64,000 nucleotides of DNA from Winogradskyella sp. PC-19 (GTDB lineage Bacteria > Bacteroidota > Bacteroidia > Flavobacteriales > Flavobacteriaceae): positions 2,025,145-2,089,144 of the forward strand of contig NZ_CP019332.1 of the NCBI RefSeq assembly GCF_002163855.1, in the 5' to 3' direction. The notes beneath the pieces are model-generated. The model was not told the DNA's origin. It was given only the letters and a program-made list of their open reading frames with translations, and made no database searches. Below are positions 9,239-18,709 of the stretch, in pieces (position 1 is the first letter of the stretch; the number at the start of each line of letters is the position of its first letter). Both the position numbers and the translations under genes were made by a program.

Positions 9239-10119
9239 TAGTCTAGGTACTTTGGGTATTTTGGTAATCTATTAAAATCATCTTGGCTATGCTGAATGTA
9301 AACATCAGCATCGTTTTCTTTTGCAAAAGCTTCAAAAGCATCCATGCTTTTTAAAGTCATGTCTACATCAAAGTTAAAGCTAGGGACACCACGCGAATCT
9401 CTATTTTCTTGGAAGTGATACAAATCACCAGTTAGCAAAATGTTACCGGCATTCTCTAGCTTTAAAAACAATACCTGATGTCCTGGCGTATGACCAGGCA
9501 TTGACTTGATGATAACTGACCCATCACCAAAGACATCGTAATCACCATTAAGCTTTTTTACTTTACTCAAAGGTGCAATTGCTGGGTAATTATCTCCATT
9601 TTTTTGTTCTTCGCTAGTTATGAAGTTGTATTCTGTTTCCTGAACCAACCAAGTCGATTCCGTAAATTTTGAAGCAGAACCAGTGTGGTCAAAATGAGTG
9701 TGTGAAACTGCAATAAAATCGAAATCTTTAGGCGTTAATTTCAGTTCTGCTAATTGAGAGACTACAGAGTCTTTTCGTGACACAGTAAAGGCACCATTTG
9801 GTGTTGTAAAAGGCTCTTGACCAACAAGACTTTCAGCTAAACCAGCATCCCATAATAGTCGTCCTTTTGGATGTTCAATAACATAATATGCATCTGCAAA
9901 TGTCTTTGTTTGACCTGTGTAAGTTGTGTCTTGAGAGAATACCTCAAGCATATTTACCTTTACAGTTCCGCCATCAAGAGCATAAAGTTTCACACCTTGC
10001 TTCTTGTTAGCTTCAGCTTCTTTTTGAGCTTCATTATAGCCGTCTTTGTAACCTTCTTTAAAGTCTTTACAAGAAGAGAAAATTAGTAAAACTAAGAGTA
10101 GAACGATTACTTTTTTCAT
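9238..10119 (-). CDS. metallo-beta-lactamase-fold lipoprotein, N-acyl homoserine lactonase-like
   Basis: A 293-residue MBL-fold hydrolase with a lipoprotein signal (FSSC). The metal motif HTHFDHTG is complete. It is followed by the second-site histidine in MPGHTPGHQ and the aspartate in LTGDLYHF. The layout resembles AttM/AiiA lactonases, whose family hydrolyses acyl homoserine lactones, but the substrate is not established. I use the ATG giving MKKVIVLLL; a TTG seven codons upstream is less likely. It lies between sufB and sufC, 13 bases after sufB. Confidence 0.82.
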   Translation of the reverse strand: MKKVIVLLLVLLIFSSCKDFKEGYKDGYNEAQKEAEANKKQGVKLYALDGGTVKVNMLEVFSQDTTYTGQTKTFADAYYVIEHPKGRLLWDAGLAESLVGQEPFTTPNGAFTVSRKDSVVSQLAELKLTPKDFDFIAVSHTHFDHTGSASKFTESTWLVQETEYNFITSEEQKNGDNYPAIAPLSKVKKLNGDYDVFGDGSVIIKSMPGHTPGHQVLFLKLENAGNILLTGDLYHFQENRDSRGVPSFNFDVDMTLKSMDAFEAFAKENDADVYIQHSQDDFNRLPKYPKYLD

Positions 10120-10132
10120 AATTATAAATGTT

Positions 10133-11581
10133 TTATCCAACAGAACCTTCTAAAGAAATTTCCAATAATTTTTGAGCCTCAACAGCAAATTCCATTGGTA
10201 ATTTGTTCAATACCTCTTTACTAAATCCGTTAACAATAAGTGCAATGGCCTTTTCAGTATCGATGCCTCGTTGATTACAATAAAAAATTTGGTCTTCACC
10301 AATTTTACTTGTTGTTGCTTCATGTTCTATTTGTGCTGACTTGTTTTTTGCTTCGATGTACGGGAATGTATGAGCCCCACATTCGTTACCCATTAATAAA
10401 CTATCACATTGTGAGAAGTTACGAGCATTTTCTGCACGAGAGCTAATTTGTACCAATCCACGATAAGAGTTTTGAGATTTACCAGCAGAAATTCCTTTTG
10501 AGATTATAGTCGACTTGGTATTTTTACCCAAGTGAATCATTTTTGTTCCTGTATCTGCTTGCTGGTAATTGTTGGTTACTGCTATCGAATAAAATTCACC
10601 TATAGAGTTGTCTCCTTTTAATACACAAGACGGATATTTCCATGTTACTGCGCTACCTGTTTCTACTTGTGTCCATGATATTTTTGCGTTTTTTTCGCAA
10701 AGTCCACGCTTAGTTACAAAGTTAAAAACACCACCTTTTCCTTCTGCATTTCCTGGATACCAGTTTTGCACGGTACTGTATTTTATTTCGGCATCATCAA
10801 GAGCAATAAGCTCTACAACGGCAGCATGTAATTGGTTTTCATCACGACTAGGTGCTGTACAGCCTTCTAAGTACGAGACATAACTACCTTCGTCAGCAAT
10901 AACTAAGGTTCTTTCGAATTGACCTGTACCGGCTTGATTAATTCGGAAATACGTAGATAATTCCATTGGGCAACGCACACCTTTTGGTATATAGCAAAAA
11001 CTACCATCAGAAAAAACAGCAGAATTTAAAGCAGCATAGAAATTATCTTTTGTAGGAACTACAGTACCTATGTGTTTTTTTACTAATTCTGGATATTCTT
11101 TAATAGCCTCGGAAATACTCATAAAGATAATTCCTTTTTCAGCAAGTGTTTTTTTGAATGTTGTTGCAACAGAAACTGAATCGACAACAACGTCCATTGC
11201 TACATTAGCTAGTTTTTTTTGCTCGTCAATTGAGATGCCGAGTTTTTTAAAAGTGGCTAAAAGTTCTGGATCAACTTCGTCTAGGCTATCGTATTTAGGT
11301 TTGCTGTTTGGTGCAGAGTAGTATGAGATAGATTTAAAGTCTGGCTTTTCGTAATTTACATTGGCCCATTCTGGCTCAATCATTTCTTTCCAAACTTTAA
11401 AAGCTTCAAGACGCCATTCGGTCATCCATTCTGGCTCTTCTTTCTTTTTAGAAATTGCTCTAACTATATCTTCGTTAAGACCAACAGGGAAAGTTTCAGA
11501 ATCGATATCTGTATAAAAACCATATTCGTATTCTTTGGTTTTTAATTCTTCTCTTAAATCGTCTTCAGTATATTTTGACAT
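10133..11581 (-). CDS. sufB: Fe-S assembly scaffold SufB
   Basis: The 482-residue core scaffold subunit on which the SufBCD complex builds the cluster. Recognisable blocks include the [19 protein letters not shown] region, the EGCTAP block and the C-terminal [16 protein letters not shown] region carrying a conserved cysteine. The length is normal. It is the second gene of the operon, 44 bases after sufA. Confidence 0.96.
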   Translation of the reverse strand: MSKYTEDDLREELKTKEYEYGFYTDIDSETFPVGLNEDIVRAISKKKEEPEWMTEWRLEAFKVWKEMIEPEWANVNYEKPDFKSISYYSAPNSKPKYDSLDEVDPELLATFKKLGISIDEQKKLANVAMDVVVDSVSVATTFKKTLAEKGIIFMSISEAIKEYPELVKKHIGTVVPTKDNFYAALNSAVFSDGSFCYIPKGVRCPMELSTYFRINQAGTGQFERTLVIADEGSYVSYLEGCTAPSRDENQLHAAVVELIALDDAEIKYSTVQNWYPGNAEGKGGVFNFVTKRGLCEKNAKISWTQVETGSAVTWKYPSCVLKGDNSIGEFYSIAVTNNYQQADTGTKMIHLGKNTKSTIISKGISAGKSQNSYRGLVQISSRAENARNFSQCDSLLMGNECGAHTFPYIEAKNKSAQIEHEATTSKIGEDQIFYCNQRGIDTEKAIALIVNGFSKEVLNKLPMEFAVEAQKLLEISLEGSVG

Positions 11582-11625
11582 AATGTTTTTTTTAAAGTCT
11601 TCCTTATTGGAAGTTTTATAAAAGG

Positions 11626-11955
11626 TTACAATGAAAATGATTCACCACAACCACAAGTTCTGTTGGCATTAGGATTATTAAACACAAAACCGGTTCCGTT
11701 AAGTCCTCCGGAATATTCTAGAGTTGTGCCGATGAGGTATAAAAAGCTTTTTTTGTCTACAATGATTTTTACACCATTGTCTTCAAAAACTTTATCACTT
11801 TCGTCTTGACTTTTATCAAATTTTAAATCGTAAGATAAGCCAGAACAACCACCACTTTTTACGCCAACTCTTATGTAATCTGTAGAAGCATCAAAGCCGT
11901 CTTCTTGCATTAATTGCACGACTTTTTGCTTTGCTGTGTCAGAAACTTTTATCAT
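11626..11955 (-). CDS. sufA: A-type Fe-S carrier (HesB/IscA/SufA family)
   Basis: A 109-residue A-type carrier that binds and delivers Fe-S clusters. The three conserved cysteines are present: C37 in GGCSGLSY, and C101/C103 in the C-terminal CGCGESF. First gene of the suf operon. Whether it should be called SufA or ErpA cannot be settled by sequence reading, but its position favours SufA. Confidence 0.93.
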   Translation of the reverse strand: MIKVSDTAKQKVVQLMQEDGFDASTDYIRVGVKSGGCSGLSYDLKFDKSQDESDKVFEDNGVKIIVDKKSFLYLIGTTLEYSGGLNGTGFVFNNPNANRTCGCGESFSL

Positions 11956-11986
11956 ATCCTTATATAGATTTTCTCTAAATAGAGTG

Positions 11987-12016
11987 CAAAGATACGATAT
12001 AGCTGCAGTCTTACAA
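11987..12016 (-). promoter_or_regulatory. consensus promoter of the suf operon
   Basis: On the minus strand TTG (12016-12014) and TATCTTTG (11994-11987) are separated by 19 bases, an excellent Bacteroidetes -33/-7 pair. The predicted leader is about 28 bases. I see no clear operator such as an IscR-like palindrome. Confidence 0.8.
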
Positions 12017-12113
12017 CATTTGCTAACATTATATTAAGATATGATTTGATAGTATTTAGCTATACTAAAATGCAAACAAGCTAAGCGAATGCTTATTAAA
12101 AGTATTTTAGAAA

Positions 12114-12332
12114 TTAAGCGATTTTTCTTTTTAATAAAAATAGAGCACGAAGCGTACTTTCGAATGTTTTGTCGGCACCACTTGTATTAAAGTTTCCATG
12201 CTTATCTATTATAGTAGAAGAGTTACAATTTTTACATTTTAAATGGTCAGTATCACTTTCACCTTCTTGGGGTTTGTAAAAGTTATGACCAAAAATAATA
12301 CATGATATATTATCAGTGTTAGTAGGTTTCAT
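12114..12332 (-). CDS. small putative zinc-ribbon protein
   Basis: A 72-residue protein starting MKPTNTDN. I prefer this ATG over an upstream TTG. It contains C-x-IFGHN followed by KCKNC, four potential zinc ligands (Cys, His, Cys, Cys), and a basic C terminus (LLKRKIA). It resembles the protein encoded at 18385-18648, which has the same IFGHN and CxxC layout. Function unknown; the spacing also recalls the phage DUF1660 zinc-ribbon family. Confidence 0.6.
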   Translation of the reverse strand: MKPTNTDNISCIIFGHNFYKPQEGESDTDHLKCKNCNSSTIIDKHGNFNTSGADKTFESTLRALFLLKRKIA

Positions 12333-12440
12333 ATTTTCTATTTGGGGAATTACCAATATAAAAAACTACACAGTAAAATAAGTTGAAACACGTATTTTTT
12401 CGATGAAATACATAAATTTTATGGATTATGACCTTGAATT

Positions 12441-13499
12441 TTAATTCTGAAATGAAGGATTATTTATAAAAGAAGGGTCAGAAAGTGTTAGTAAAAATGC
12501 CTTTAAATCTGCTTTGTCTTGTGATGAAAGTTGTACACCGCCTTGATCTATATTTTTCATTAATGGATCGATAGTTGCTGAATTTTGTAAGCCTTCGCTG
12601 TAGAAATCAATAACTTCATTTATAGTTGCAAAACGACCATCGTGCATATATGGTGCTGTAAATGCTAAATTTCGAAGTGATGGCGACCTAAATTTTCCAT
12701 TATCATTTGGGTCACCAGTGACAGCACCCAAACCTAAATCCGTAAATGTAGCATCAAGACCGTTGTTATGAAAGTCATTATCTGTCCATAGTGGATTATT
12801 AGGGTTACCATGACAATGAAAACAGTCGCCTTTATCTTCCCTCAGAAAAACATCTAAACCATTTAGCTCTTGAGGTGTTAAAGTTGCTTGATTAAGAGAA
12901 TATCTGTCAAATTTAGAATTTGCTGAAATCAATGTTCTTTCAAACTGAGCAATAGCCTTTGTAGTTAACTCTTTTGTTATGTCTTCGGTATTAAAAGCAC
13001 GTCTAAATAATTCTGGGTATTCAGGATGATTTGACAATCTATCAACAACATCACCCCAATCACTATGCATTTCTATAGGATTTTCTACTGGTTCTAAGGC
13101 TTGTCTTTCAAGGCTTAATTCTTTACCATCCCAAGAAAAACGTTCGTTGTAATTCCAGGCCAAATTAAAAAGCGGCATTGAGTTTCGGTTTCCTAATGTA
13201 CCGTTGACTCCAGCACTCACGATTCTTTCGTCAGTAAATGCATTTTGTGGACTGTGGCAACTTGCACAAGCTATAGATTGATCACTAGATAAAATTCTAT
13301 CAAAAAACAAGCGTTTTCCTAAAGCGACACCTTCAACGGTTTGAGGATTATCTACCGGAATTACTGGAGGAATGATATTGTTGGAAAATATCTCAGGAAT
13401 TTCTAAATCTAATGCAACAGGTGTGTAACCATCATTATCATTATTTGAACAAGAGCTAAAAATTATACTAATAACTAATATGTAGATGGTTTTTTTCAA
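12441..13499 (-). CDS. di-haem cytochrome c peroxidase/MauG family lipoprotein (MbnH-like)
   Basis: A 352-residue di-haem protein with a lipoprotein leader (FSSC). There are two c-type haem sites: CASCH (78-82) and CFHCH (226-230). The family's PYMHDGRF region lies near 283-290. It sits 2 bases after an MbnP-like gene, the pairing known for MbnH/MbnP, in which the di-haem enzyme oxidises a tryptophan of MbnP to kynurenine. The start must be TTG, since no ATG precedes the signal peptide. Plain peroxidase activity remains an alternative. Confidence 0.88.
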   Translation of the reverse strand: MKKTIYILVISIIFSSCSNNDNDGYTPVALDLEIPEIFSNNIIPPVIPVDNPQTVEGVALGKRLFFDRILSSDQSIACASCHSPQNAFTDERIVSAGVNGTLGNRNSMPLFNLAWNYNERFSWDGKELSLERQALEPVENPIEMHSDWGDVVDRLSNHPEYPELFRRAFNTEDITKELTTKAIAQFERTLISANSKFDRYSLNQATLTPQELNGLDVFLREDKGDCFHCHGNPNNPLWTDNDFHNNGLDATFTDLGLGAVTGDPNDNGKFRSPSLRNLAFTAPYMHDGRFATINEVIDFYSEGLQNSATIDPLMKNIDQGGVQLSSQDKADLKAFLLTLSDPSFINNPSFQN

Positions 13500-13501
13500 A
13501 T

Positions 13502-14272
13502 TTATTGTGAGACAGATTCTAGGCTAAAAACATTACGACCATTTTCAGACATTAATATTTGAGCTGCAGAATTTGGCATAAGAAAAGTATTCAACTGATT
13601 TAAGTCCCAAGTGTTTGGACCTTTAAACCATTCAGCAATGTTCATTTCAATATTAAAAGTTGTATTATCGCCGATAGCGACTGCACCAAGATTAACTGTA
13701 AAAAAAGTATCCTGTGGAAAAGTAGGGTCAGCTCCTGGATTATCTACAGCTCTAATTGCATGATAGTTAAAGCCTAGCTGATTGTTGTTTGCGTCTAAAT
13801 ATTCCCCATCGAATTGCATGTAGTGGTAACCGCCACCTAACATATCAGGCACATTAAATGATGCAGAATTTAAATCTATATAATTTTCGCTATTGTCTTC
13901 ATTATCAAAACCAAAAGTAAAAGAGACATTTCTGTAATCTCCTGTTGGTATTTGAGAGCCTAAGTCAAAACTTAGATTAGTGTCGTTTGTAAGATTTATT
14001 AAGTTATAGACATCTAGTTCTATGACTTCGTTATCTGAATTCGTAAAAGTGACATCAGAAATTAAATACCGAAGCCGTTCGATACTAATCGTTTCTCCAT
14101 TTTCGTTGGTATACTGAAAGGTATTAAAATCTGAGCTCGTTACAGGAGTGCCATCCCAATTATGGCTAAAGTTAAAAGTTGCATTTACATTTGTTTCTCC
14201 TGGAGCGTCATCATCACTACAAGAATAGAAACATAAAGATGCTAAGATTAAAAGGGCAAAAATCTTTTTCAT
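13502..14272 (-). CDS. MbnP-like lipoprotein
   Basis: A 256-residue lipoprotein (lipobox FYSC) with the MbnP-type layout: an immunoglobulin-like beta fold with an IERLRYLISDVTF block (64-76) and the LGGGYHYMQFDGEY block (145-158). Characterised MbnP proteins bind Cu(I) after a tryptophan is converted to kynurenine by the partner MbnH. The tryptophans available here are W39, W215 and W222. Histidines are few (H37, H150, H171), which makes them good ligand candidates. The next gene is the di-haem partner. Copper binding is inferred from family and context. Confidence 0.78.
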   Translation of the reverse strand: MKKIFALLILASLCFYSCSDDDAPGETNVNATFNFSHNWDGTPVTSSDFNTFQYTNENGETISIERLRYLISDVTFTNSDNEVIELDVYNLINLTNDTNLSFDLGSQIPTGDYRNVSFTFGFDNEDNSENYIDLNSASFNVPDMLGGGYHYMQFDGEYLDANNNQLGFNYHAIRAVDNPGADPTFPQDTFFTVNLGAVAIGDNTTFNIEMNIAEWFKGPNTWDLNQLNTFLMPNSAAQILMSENGRNVFSLESVSQ

Positions 14273-14276
14273 AGTT

Positions 14277-15611
14277 TTAATTTATTTTCAATATCATGAG
14301 GTCTGTAAAGCCTCTATTTTCTATAATATCTAAATCATCGCTTGTAGTGTCTCCGACGGCTACAACAGATAGGTCATTTAATTCAGTAACGCCGTAAGCA
14401 AAGTCAATATTGCTTCCACCTGCAGAAGCTTCCCACTGAATATTTGCATTGCTATCAATTTTTACAACCCAAACATCATTTTGTCCTTTGTTCTCTGATA
14501 CATCACCGTCACTACTTCTGGAACTTCCTGTTAGTAGAAAACCATTATCTTCAGTTGTGCTTATGTCTCTGGCGACATCAAATCCACTACCTCCAAATGT
14601 TTTTTGCCAAATAAGATTTCCGTCTGGAGAAATTTTAATTAACCAAAAGTCAGCAGCACCATTATTTCCAGAAACATCTAAGTCGTTACTTCTCGTTTCT
14701 CCTACGATTACAATATTACCATCAGTAGCTTTTACCATGGCTCGAGCCTCTTCTGTTTGTGTACCACCAAACGATTTTTCCCAAACTAAAATTCCGTTTG
14801 AGTCAATACGAATCACCCAAAAGTCATAGGTTCCTTTATTGCCTGAAATATCAGTATCTATACTATCTGAGCCACCAGCTATTATAAAATCGCCGTTGTC
14901 AGTTTCTATAATACCTTCTGCTGTGTCAGTGAAATTACCACCAAAGAATTTGGTCCATTCCATATTACCTGATACATTGAGTTTAATAGCCCAGTAATCG
15001 CCACCAGCATGTCTAGTTGTGTTTGTTCTTGTATTTCCTTGTCCATTAGATGATGTGACGTCTAAAACACCTGTCAGCAGATAACCAGAATCTGAGGTTT
15101 GTATTACCGAAAGTCCCATATCATCACCTTGAAAACCAAATGACTTTTGCCAAGAGATGTTGCCAAAGGCATCTAATTTCGCAATCCAAAAGTCTTGTGA
15201 ACCATTGTTTTCAGTGACATCAAAATCGTCACTTGCACTAGTGCCAATTATTGCATAGCCGCCATCTAAAGTTTGAATGATATCGCGACCTCTATCGTCG
15301 TCTAATCCACCATAAGTTTTTTGCCACTCAATAGCGTTTTGAGCACTAAATTTTATAACCCAATAGTCAAAACTATCATCTTGTTTATCAGTAATATTAC
15401 CATCATTACTTTGTGTGAAGCCTAGAATAGCGTAACCGCCATCTGCAGTTGCAACTACAGATTGCGCACTATCATTATTGGTGCCGCCTAGAGTAGAAAC
15501 AGTAGAAATATTTCCATTATTAGCACTTGGGTTGCTCAAGTCTTCAACACCAGTACAACTTGTAATGAAGCTAATTAGTAGGATATATAAAAAAGACTTT
15601 TGGGTTTTCAT
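14277..15611 (-). CDS. seven-repeat beta-propeller lipoprotein
   Basis: A 444-residue lipoprotein (lipobox ITSC) with almost nothing but repeats after its leader. I count seven units of about 57-65 residues, each starting near GG(S/T/N) and running through DGGY-type turns and DGDVSEN-type loops to a D(F/Y)W(V/I)IK strand and a W(Q/E)K(T/S)F end. Seven such units are what a closed seven-bladed propeller needs. Function unknown; probably a surface or periplasmic binding scaffold. Second gene of the four-gene operon, 11 bases after the first. Confidence 0.8.
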   Translation of the reverse strand: MKTQKSFLYILLISFITSCTGVEDLSNPSANNGNISTVSTLGGTNNDSAQSVVATADGGYAILGFTQSNDGNITDKQDDSFDYWVIKFSAQNAIEWQKTYGGLDDDRGRDIIQTLDGGYAIIGTSASDDFDVTENNGSQDFWIAKLDAFGNISWQKSFGFQGDDMGLSVIQTSDSGYLLTGVLDVTSSNGQGNTRTNTTRHAGGDYWAIKLNVSGNMEWTKFFGGNFTDTAEGIIETDNGDFIIAGGSDSIDTDISGNKGTYDFWVIRIDSNGILVWEKSFGGTQTEEARAMVKATDGNIVIVGETRSNDLDVSGNNGAADFWLIKISPDGNLIWQKTFGGSGFDVARDISTTEDNGFLLTGSSRSSDGDVSENKGQNDVWVVKIDSNANIQWEASAGGSNIDFAYGVTELNDLSVVAVGDTTSDDLDIIENRGFTDLMILKIN

Positions 15612-15622
15612 CTTTTTAGACT

Positions 15623-17215
15623 TTACATACTCTTTCGGACAATAATAAGACCACGCTCGATATCTCCTATTACTATATTACCACTACTAAAATAAGGGTA
15701 TACACTCCATACTCCGTTAAATTCTGAATCATCATTTGGCAGGTAAGTATCTATAAAATGAGTTTCAGTCATTGGATTTGTAGGGGAAGCAATATTAGAA
15801 ATATCTAGTATACGCATACCTGCACGATAATTTGACAAGTAGTATTCGTTACCCAAAACATAGCCATTATGATCTATTGCAGCTGTCGGGCCAAAATAGT
15901 TTGCTGATGGAACTGGGTTATCTAAATCAGAAAAATCAAATATCAAAGTTTTAGTATTGAATCCAAACTGGCGTTCATCAATCTCATCACCTAATATAAA
16001 ATAACGTTGATCTTCGGTAAACCAACCTTGGTGTGCATATGCAGTTTGAGGATAAGTGAATTCGCTTATAGGAATAACATTAGATTTATCTGTAACATCT
16101 AAAATCACAACTTTATCAGTATTTCCGTTACTTCCTACATAGATTTCTTTACCTTGATAATCCTGATCAGGGCCATTATAAGTAATAACTTGTGCATCGT
16201 GAGAATAGCCACCAGCTGTATAGTCTCCTAAAAAAGTCGGATTAAGTGGGTTTGAAATATCAACAAAGATTGGACCACCACCATTAGTAGATGTGCAACC
16301 AACTAAGTAGGCAACAGCTTCACTTTCGTTAATTACAATATTATGACAGCTACCAACGCCGTTGTAAAGTGCGTCAACTGTAAAAGTTTGTGGAGTAGTA
16401 ACGTTTCTTAATCGTGTAAGGTCAAAAACTTGCATACCATGATTACCTACGTTATCAGCAACGATAAAAGCATAATTATCATATACTTTTACATCTCTCC
16501 AAAAATTTGTGCCTGCACTTGAGTTTAATCGACCGAGAAACACAGGGTTTATTGGATCTGTAATATCTACAAAAGCGGTCGTATTTGTTAGACCAACTAA
16601 AGCATATTCTTTGTTTGTGGTTGGGTCAGTCCAACCCCAAATATCACTACCTTCTATGTTAGAAGCAGTACTGCCGCCGAGTGTAGCGACATCTATAGTT
16701 CCCATAACATCAATACCATCACAAGGAAACGGACCAGCCATTCCGCCTTCACATGGAAACAATGGGCTATCTGAGTCATCACAAACATCACCAATACCAT
16801 CGTTGTCAGCATCTTCTTGTCCTGGATTAGCTATTAAAGGGCAATTATCGTCAACGTCTAAAACGCCATCATTATCATCATCAGAATCACAGACGTCACC
16901 TTCTCCATCACTATCAGTATCTAGTTGGTCTGGATTTGCGTTAATAGGACAGTTGTCGTTATCATTTAAAACACCATCGTCATCTAAATCTTCGTCACAA
17001 ACATCACCTATACCATCGTTATTTGCATCGGCTTGGTCATTATTAGGTGTATTGGGACAGTTATCTACATCATCATCAATACCATCATTATCTGTATCTA
17101 CTCCAGAGCCATTTGTAGGTGGTGGCGATGCAGGAGATTCTTCATCATTACAACTCAATGTAAAGAGAGTCATCAAACATAGTAGTAATCCAAGGGTAAG
17201 TTTTGTGATTTTCAT
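15623..17215 (-). CDS. choice-of-anchor B family lipoprotein with thrombospondin type 3 repeats
   Basis: A 530-residue lipoprotein (lipobox TLSC). Residues about 38-150 are Asp-rich calcium-binding thrombospondin type 3 repeats (three DNCP units with DGxGDxCD loops). The remainder is a beta-propeller-like choice-of-anchor B region with LVIVD-type units (AFVDITDPINPVFLG, FVDISNPLNPTFLG, RILDISNIASP). It is first in an operon with the propeller, MbnP-like and di-haem genes. The calcium repeats probably form a rigid stalk lifting the propeller off the membrane; that is inference. Confidence 0.85.
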   Translation of the reverse strand: MKITKLTLGLLLCLMTLFTLSCNDEESPASPPPTNGSGVDTDNDGIDDDVDNCPNTPNNDQADANNDGIGDVCDEDLDDDGVLNDNDNCPINANPDQLDTDSDGEGDVCDSDDDNDGVLDVDDNCPLIANPGQEDADNDGIGDVCDDSDSPLFPCEGGMAGPFPCDGIDVMGTIDVATLGGSTASNIEGSDIWGWTDPTTNKEYALVGLTNTTAFVDITDPINPVFLGRLNSSAGTNFWRDVKVYDNYAFIVADNVGNHGMQVFDLTRLRNVTTPQTFTVDALYNGVGSCHNIVINESEAVAYLVGCTSTNGGGPIFVDISNPLNPTFLGDYTAGGYSHDAQVITYNGPDQDYQGKEIYVGSNGNTDKVVILDVTDKSNVIPISEFTYPQTAYAHQGWFTEDQRYFILGDEIDERQFGFNTKTLIFDFSDLDNPVPSANYFGPTAAIDHNGYVLGNEYYLSNYRAGMRILDISNIASPTNPMTETHFIDTYLPNDDSEFNGVWSVYPYFSSGNIVIGDIERGLIIVRKSM

Positions 17216-17313
17216 TTGGGTATTTTTTGCAATTTAATTAATAATTAGTAATTGCTCTAAACACTTAACTGAAATTAGACCAATAAATTATGTGTTAATT
17301 GCAAAAAGCATAA

Positions 17314-17321
17314 TATTTTTG
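17314..17321 (+). promoter_or_regulatory. -7 promoter box directly before thiL
   Basis: TATTTTTG matches TAnnTTTG. Its last base is five positions before the thiL ATG, so RNA should start at or next to the start codon. Confidence 0.6.
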
Positions 17322-17325
17322 CAGC

Positions 17326-18384
17326 ATGATAGAAGATAAGAATCCACAACGTACACCATTGAGCGAACTAGGTGAGTTTAAATTAATTGAACATTTAACA
17401 CAAAACTTTAAGATAAATCATAAATCTACAGTTTTGGGAATTGGAGATGATGCTGCTATTTTAAGTTCAGAGAAAAAGCAAATTGTGGTTTCAACAGATT
17501 TATTAGTTGAAGGTGTTCATTTTGATTTAAGCTATGTACCGTTGAAACATTTAGGGTACAAAGCTGTTATGGTCAACTTATCTGATGTTTGTGCGATGAA
17601 TGCTTTACCAACCCAGATTACTGTTTCTATTGCGGTATCTAATCGTTTTCCGTTAGAAGCTTTAGAAGAATTATATGCAGGTATTGAAACCGCTTCGCGA
17701 ATGTATAACGTTGATGTTATTGGTGGTGATACAACATCATCTACATCGGGTTTGATTATTTCTATTACAGCCATCGGCGAAGTTGAGGCAGAAAAAGTTG
17801 TAAAACGTTCTGGAGCAAAACCAAATGATTTATTAGTGGTTACAGGAGATTTAGGAGGTGCTTATATGGGTTTACAAGTTTTGGAGCGCGAAAAAGAAGT
17901 TTTTAAAGTCAATCCTCAAAGTCAACCAGATTTATCAATGTACACTTATATTGTTGAAAGACAATTAAAACCTGAGGCTCGAAAAGACATCGTTGATTTA
18001 TTAAAAGAATTGAAAGTGAAACCTACTAGTATGATTGATATTAGTGATGGGTTATCATCAGAAGTCATGCACTTATGCAAACAGAGTAATGTGGGTGTTG
18101 ATGTTTATGAAAACAAAATTCCTTTAGACCCACAAGTTATTTCTACTTGCGAAGAATTTAATATAGACAGTACAACAATAGCGTTAAATGGAGGAGAAGA
18201 TTATGAGTTATTAATGACAATTTCTCAAGAAGATTTCCCTAAAATAAAAGGCAACCCTAATCTTACTGTAATTGGTTATATGACTGAAGCGGATAGAGGT
18301 ATGCACTTGGTAACTCGAGGAGATACGAAGATACCAATCATAGCAAAAGGTTGGAAAAATTTTAATGAAACCGAAACGGAATAA
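17326..18384 (+). CDS. thiL: thiamine-monophosphate kinase ThiL
   Basis: Phosphorylates thiamine monophosphate to thiamine diphosphate, the last step of cofactor synthesis. 352 residues. Family motifs: the LGIGDDAAIL Mg-ATP motif near 45-54, STDLLVEGVHFDL, IGGDTT, and the late LNGGEDYEL. The N terminus (LSELGEFKLIEHL) is typical of flavobacterial ThiL, which supports the ATG. The stop abuts the stop of the convergent zinc-ribbon gene. Confidence 0.95.
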   Translation: MIEDKNPQRTPLSELGEFKLIEHLTQNFKINHKSTVLGIGDDAAILSSEKKQIVVSTDLLVEGVHFDLSYVPLKHLGYKAVMVNLSDVCAMNALPTQITVSIAVSNRFPLEALEELYAGIETASRMYNVDVIGGDTTSSTSGLIISITAIGEVEAEKVVKRSGAKPNDLLVVTGDLGGAYMGLQVLEREKEVFKVNPQSQPDLSMYTYIVERQLKPEARKDIVDLLKELKVKPTSMIDISDGLSSEVMHLCKQSNVGVDVYENKIPLDPQVISTCEEFNIDSTTIALNGGEDYELLMTISQEDFPKIKGNPNLTVIGYMTEADRGMHLVTRGDTKIPIIAKGWKNFNETETE

Positions 18385-18648
18385 TTAGGCTGCAGAAGGA
18401 TTGAGACGTTGTGCTCTCATGCGAGCTAATTTGTTTGAATAGATACGGGACAAAACCGCATTGATATCTTTAAATTTTGGAGTCAGTTCTGTCAACTTAC
18501 CATTACTATTTGTAGTTAATTCTTTTTTACAGCAAGAGCATTTATATTCTTTGACATGGTGAGTCACTTCTTTTGTGACTTTGTAGTTATGTCCAAAAAT
18601 ATCACAATACAGTTTTTGTGGCATAGGTTTGTTAGTAGAGGTTTTCAT
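18385..18648 (-). CDS. small putative zinc-ribbon protein
   Basis: An 87-residue protein with CDIFGHNY (residues 15-22) and a CSCC pair near 43-46 providing CxxC. The C terminus is basic and helical (YSNKLARMRAQR). It is related in layout to the protein at 12114-12332. It has no signal peptide and its function is unknown; a zinc-binding regulatory role is only a guess. Its stop codon directly follows the thiL stop. Confidence 0.65.
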   Translation of the reverse strand: MKTSTNKPMPQKLYCDIFGHNYKVTKEVTHHVKEYKCSCCKKELTTNSNGKLTELTPKFKDINAVLSRIYSNKLARMRAQRLNPSAA

Positions 18649-18709
18649 AAGTCATTAGATTTGGGACAACTAACTTAAATAAAAAAACCATTTAAAACGC
18701 TAAAGAGTA

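Noticed and set aside
16509-17237. 242-codon open frame opposite the thrombospondin-repeat gene
   Set aside because: It is rich in Ser and Pro only because it is the reverse of Asp-rich calcium repeats. It has no start context or family features, while the opposite strand has a complete lipoprotein.
17216-17325. TPP riboswitch upstream of thiL
   Set aside because: The gap is 110 bases and the predicted RNA starts at the ATG, leaving no room for an aptamer on the thiL transcript.
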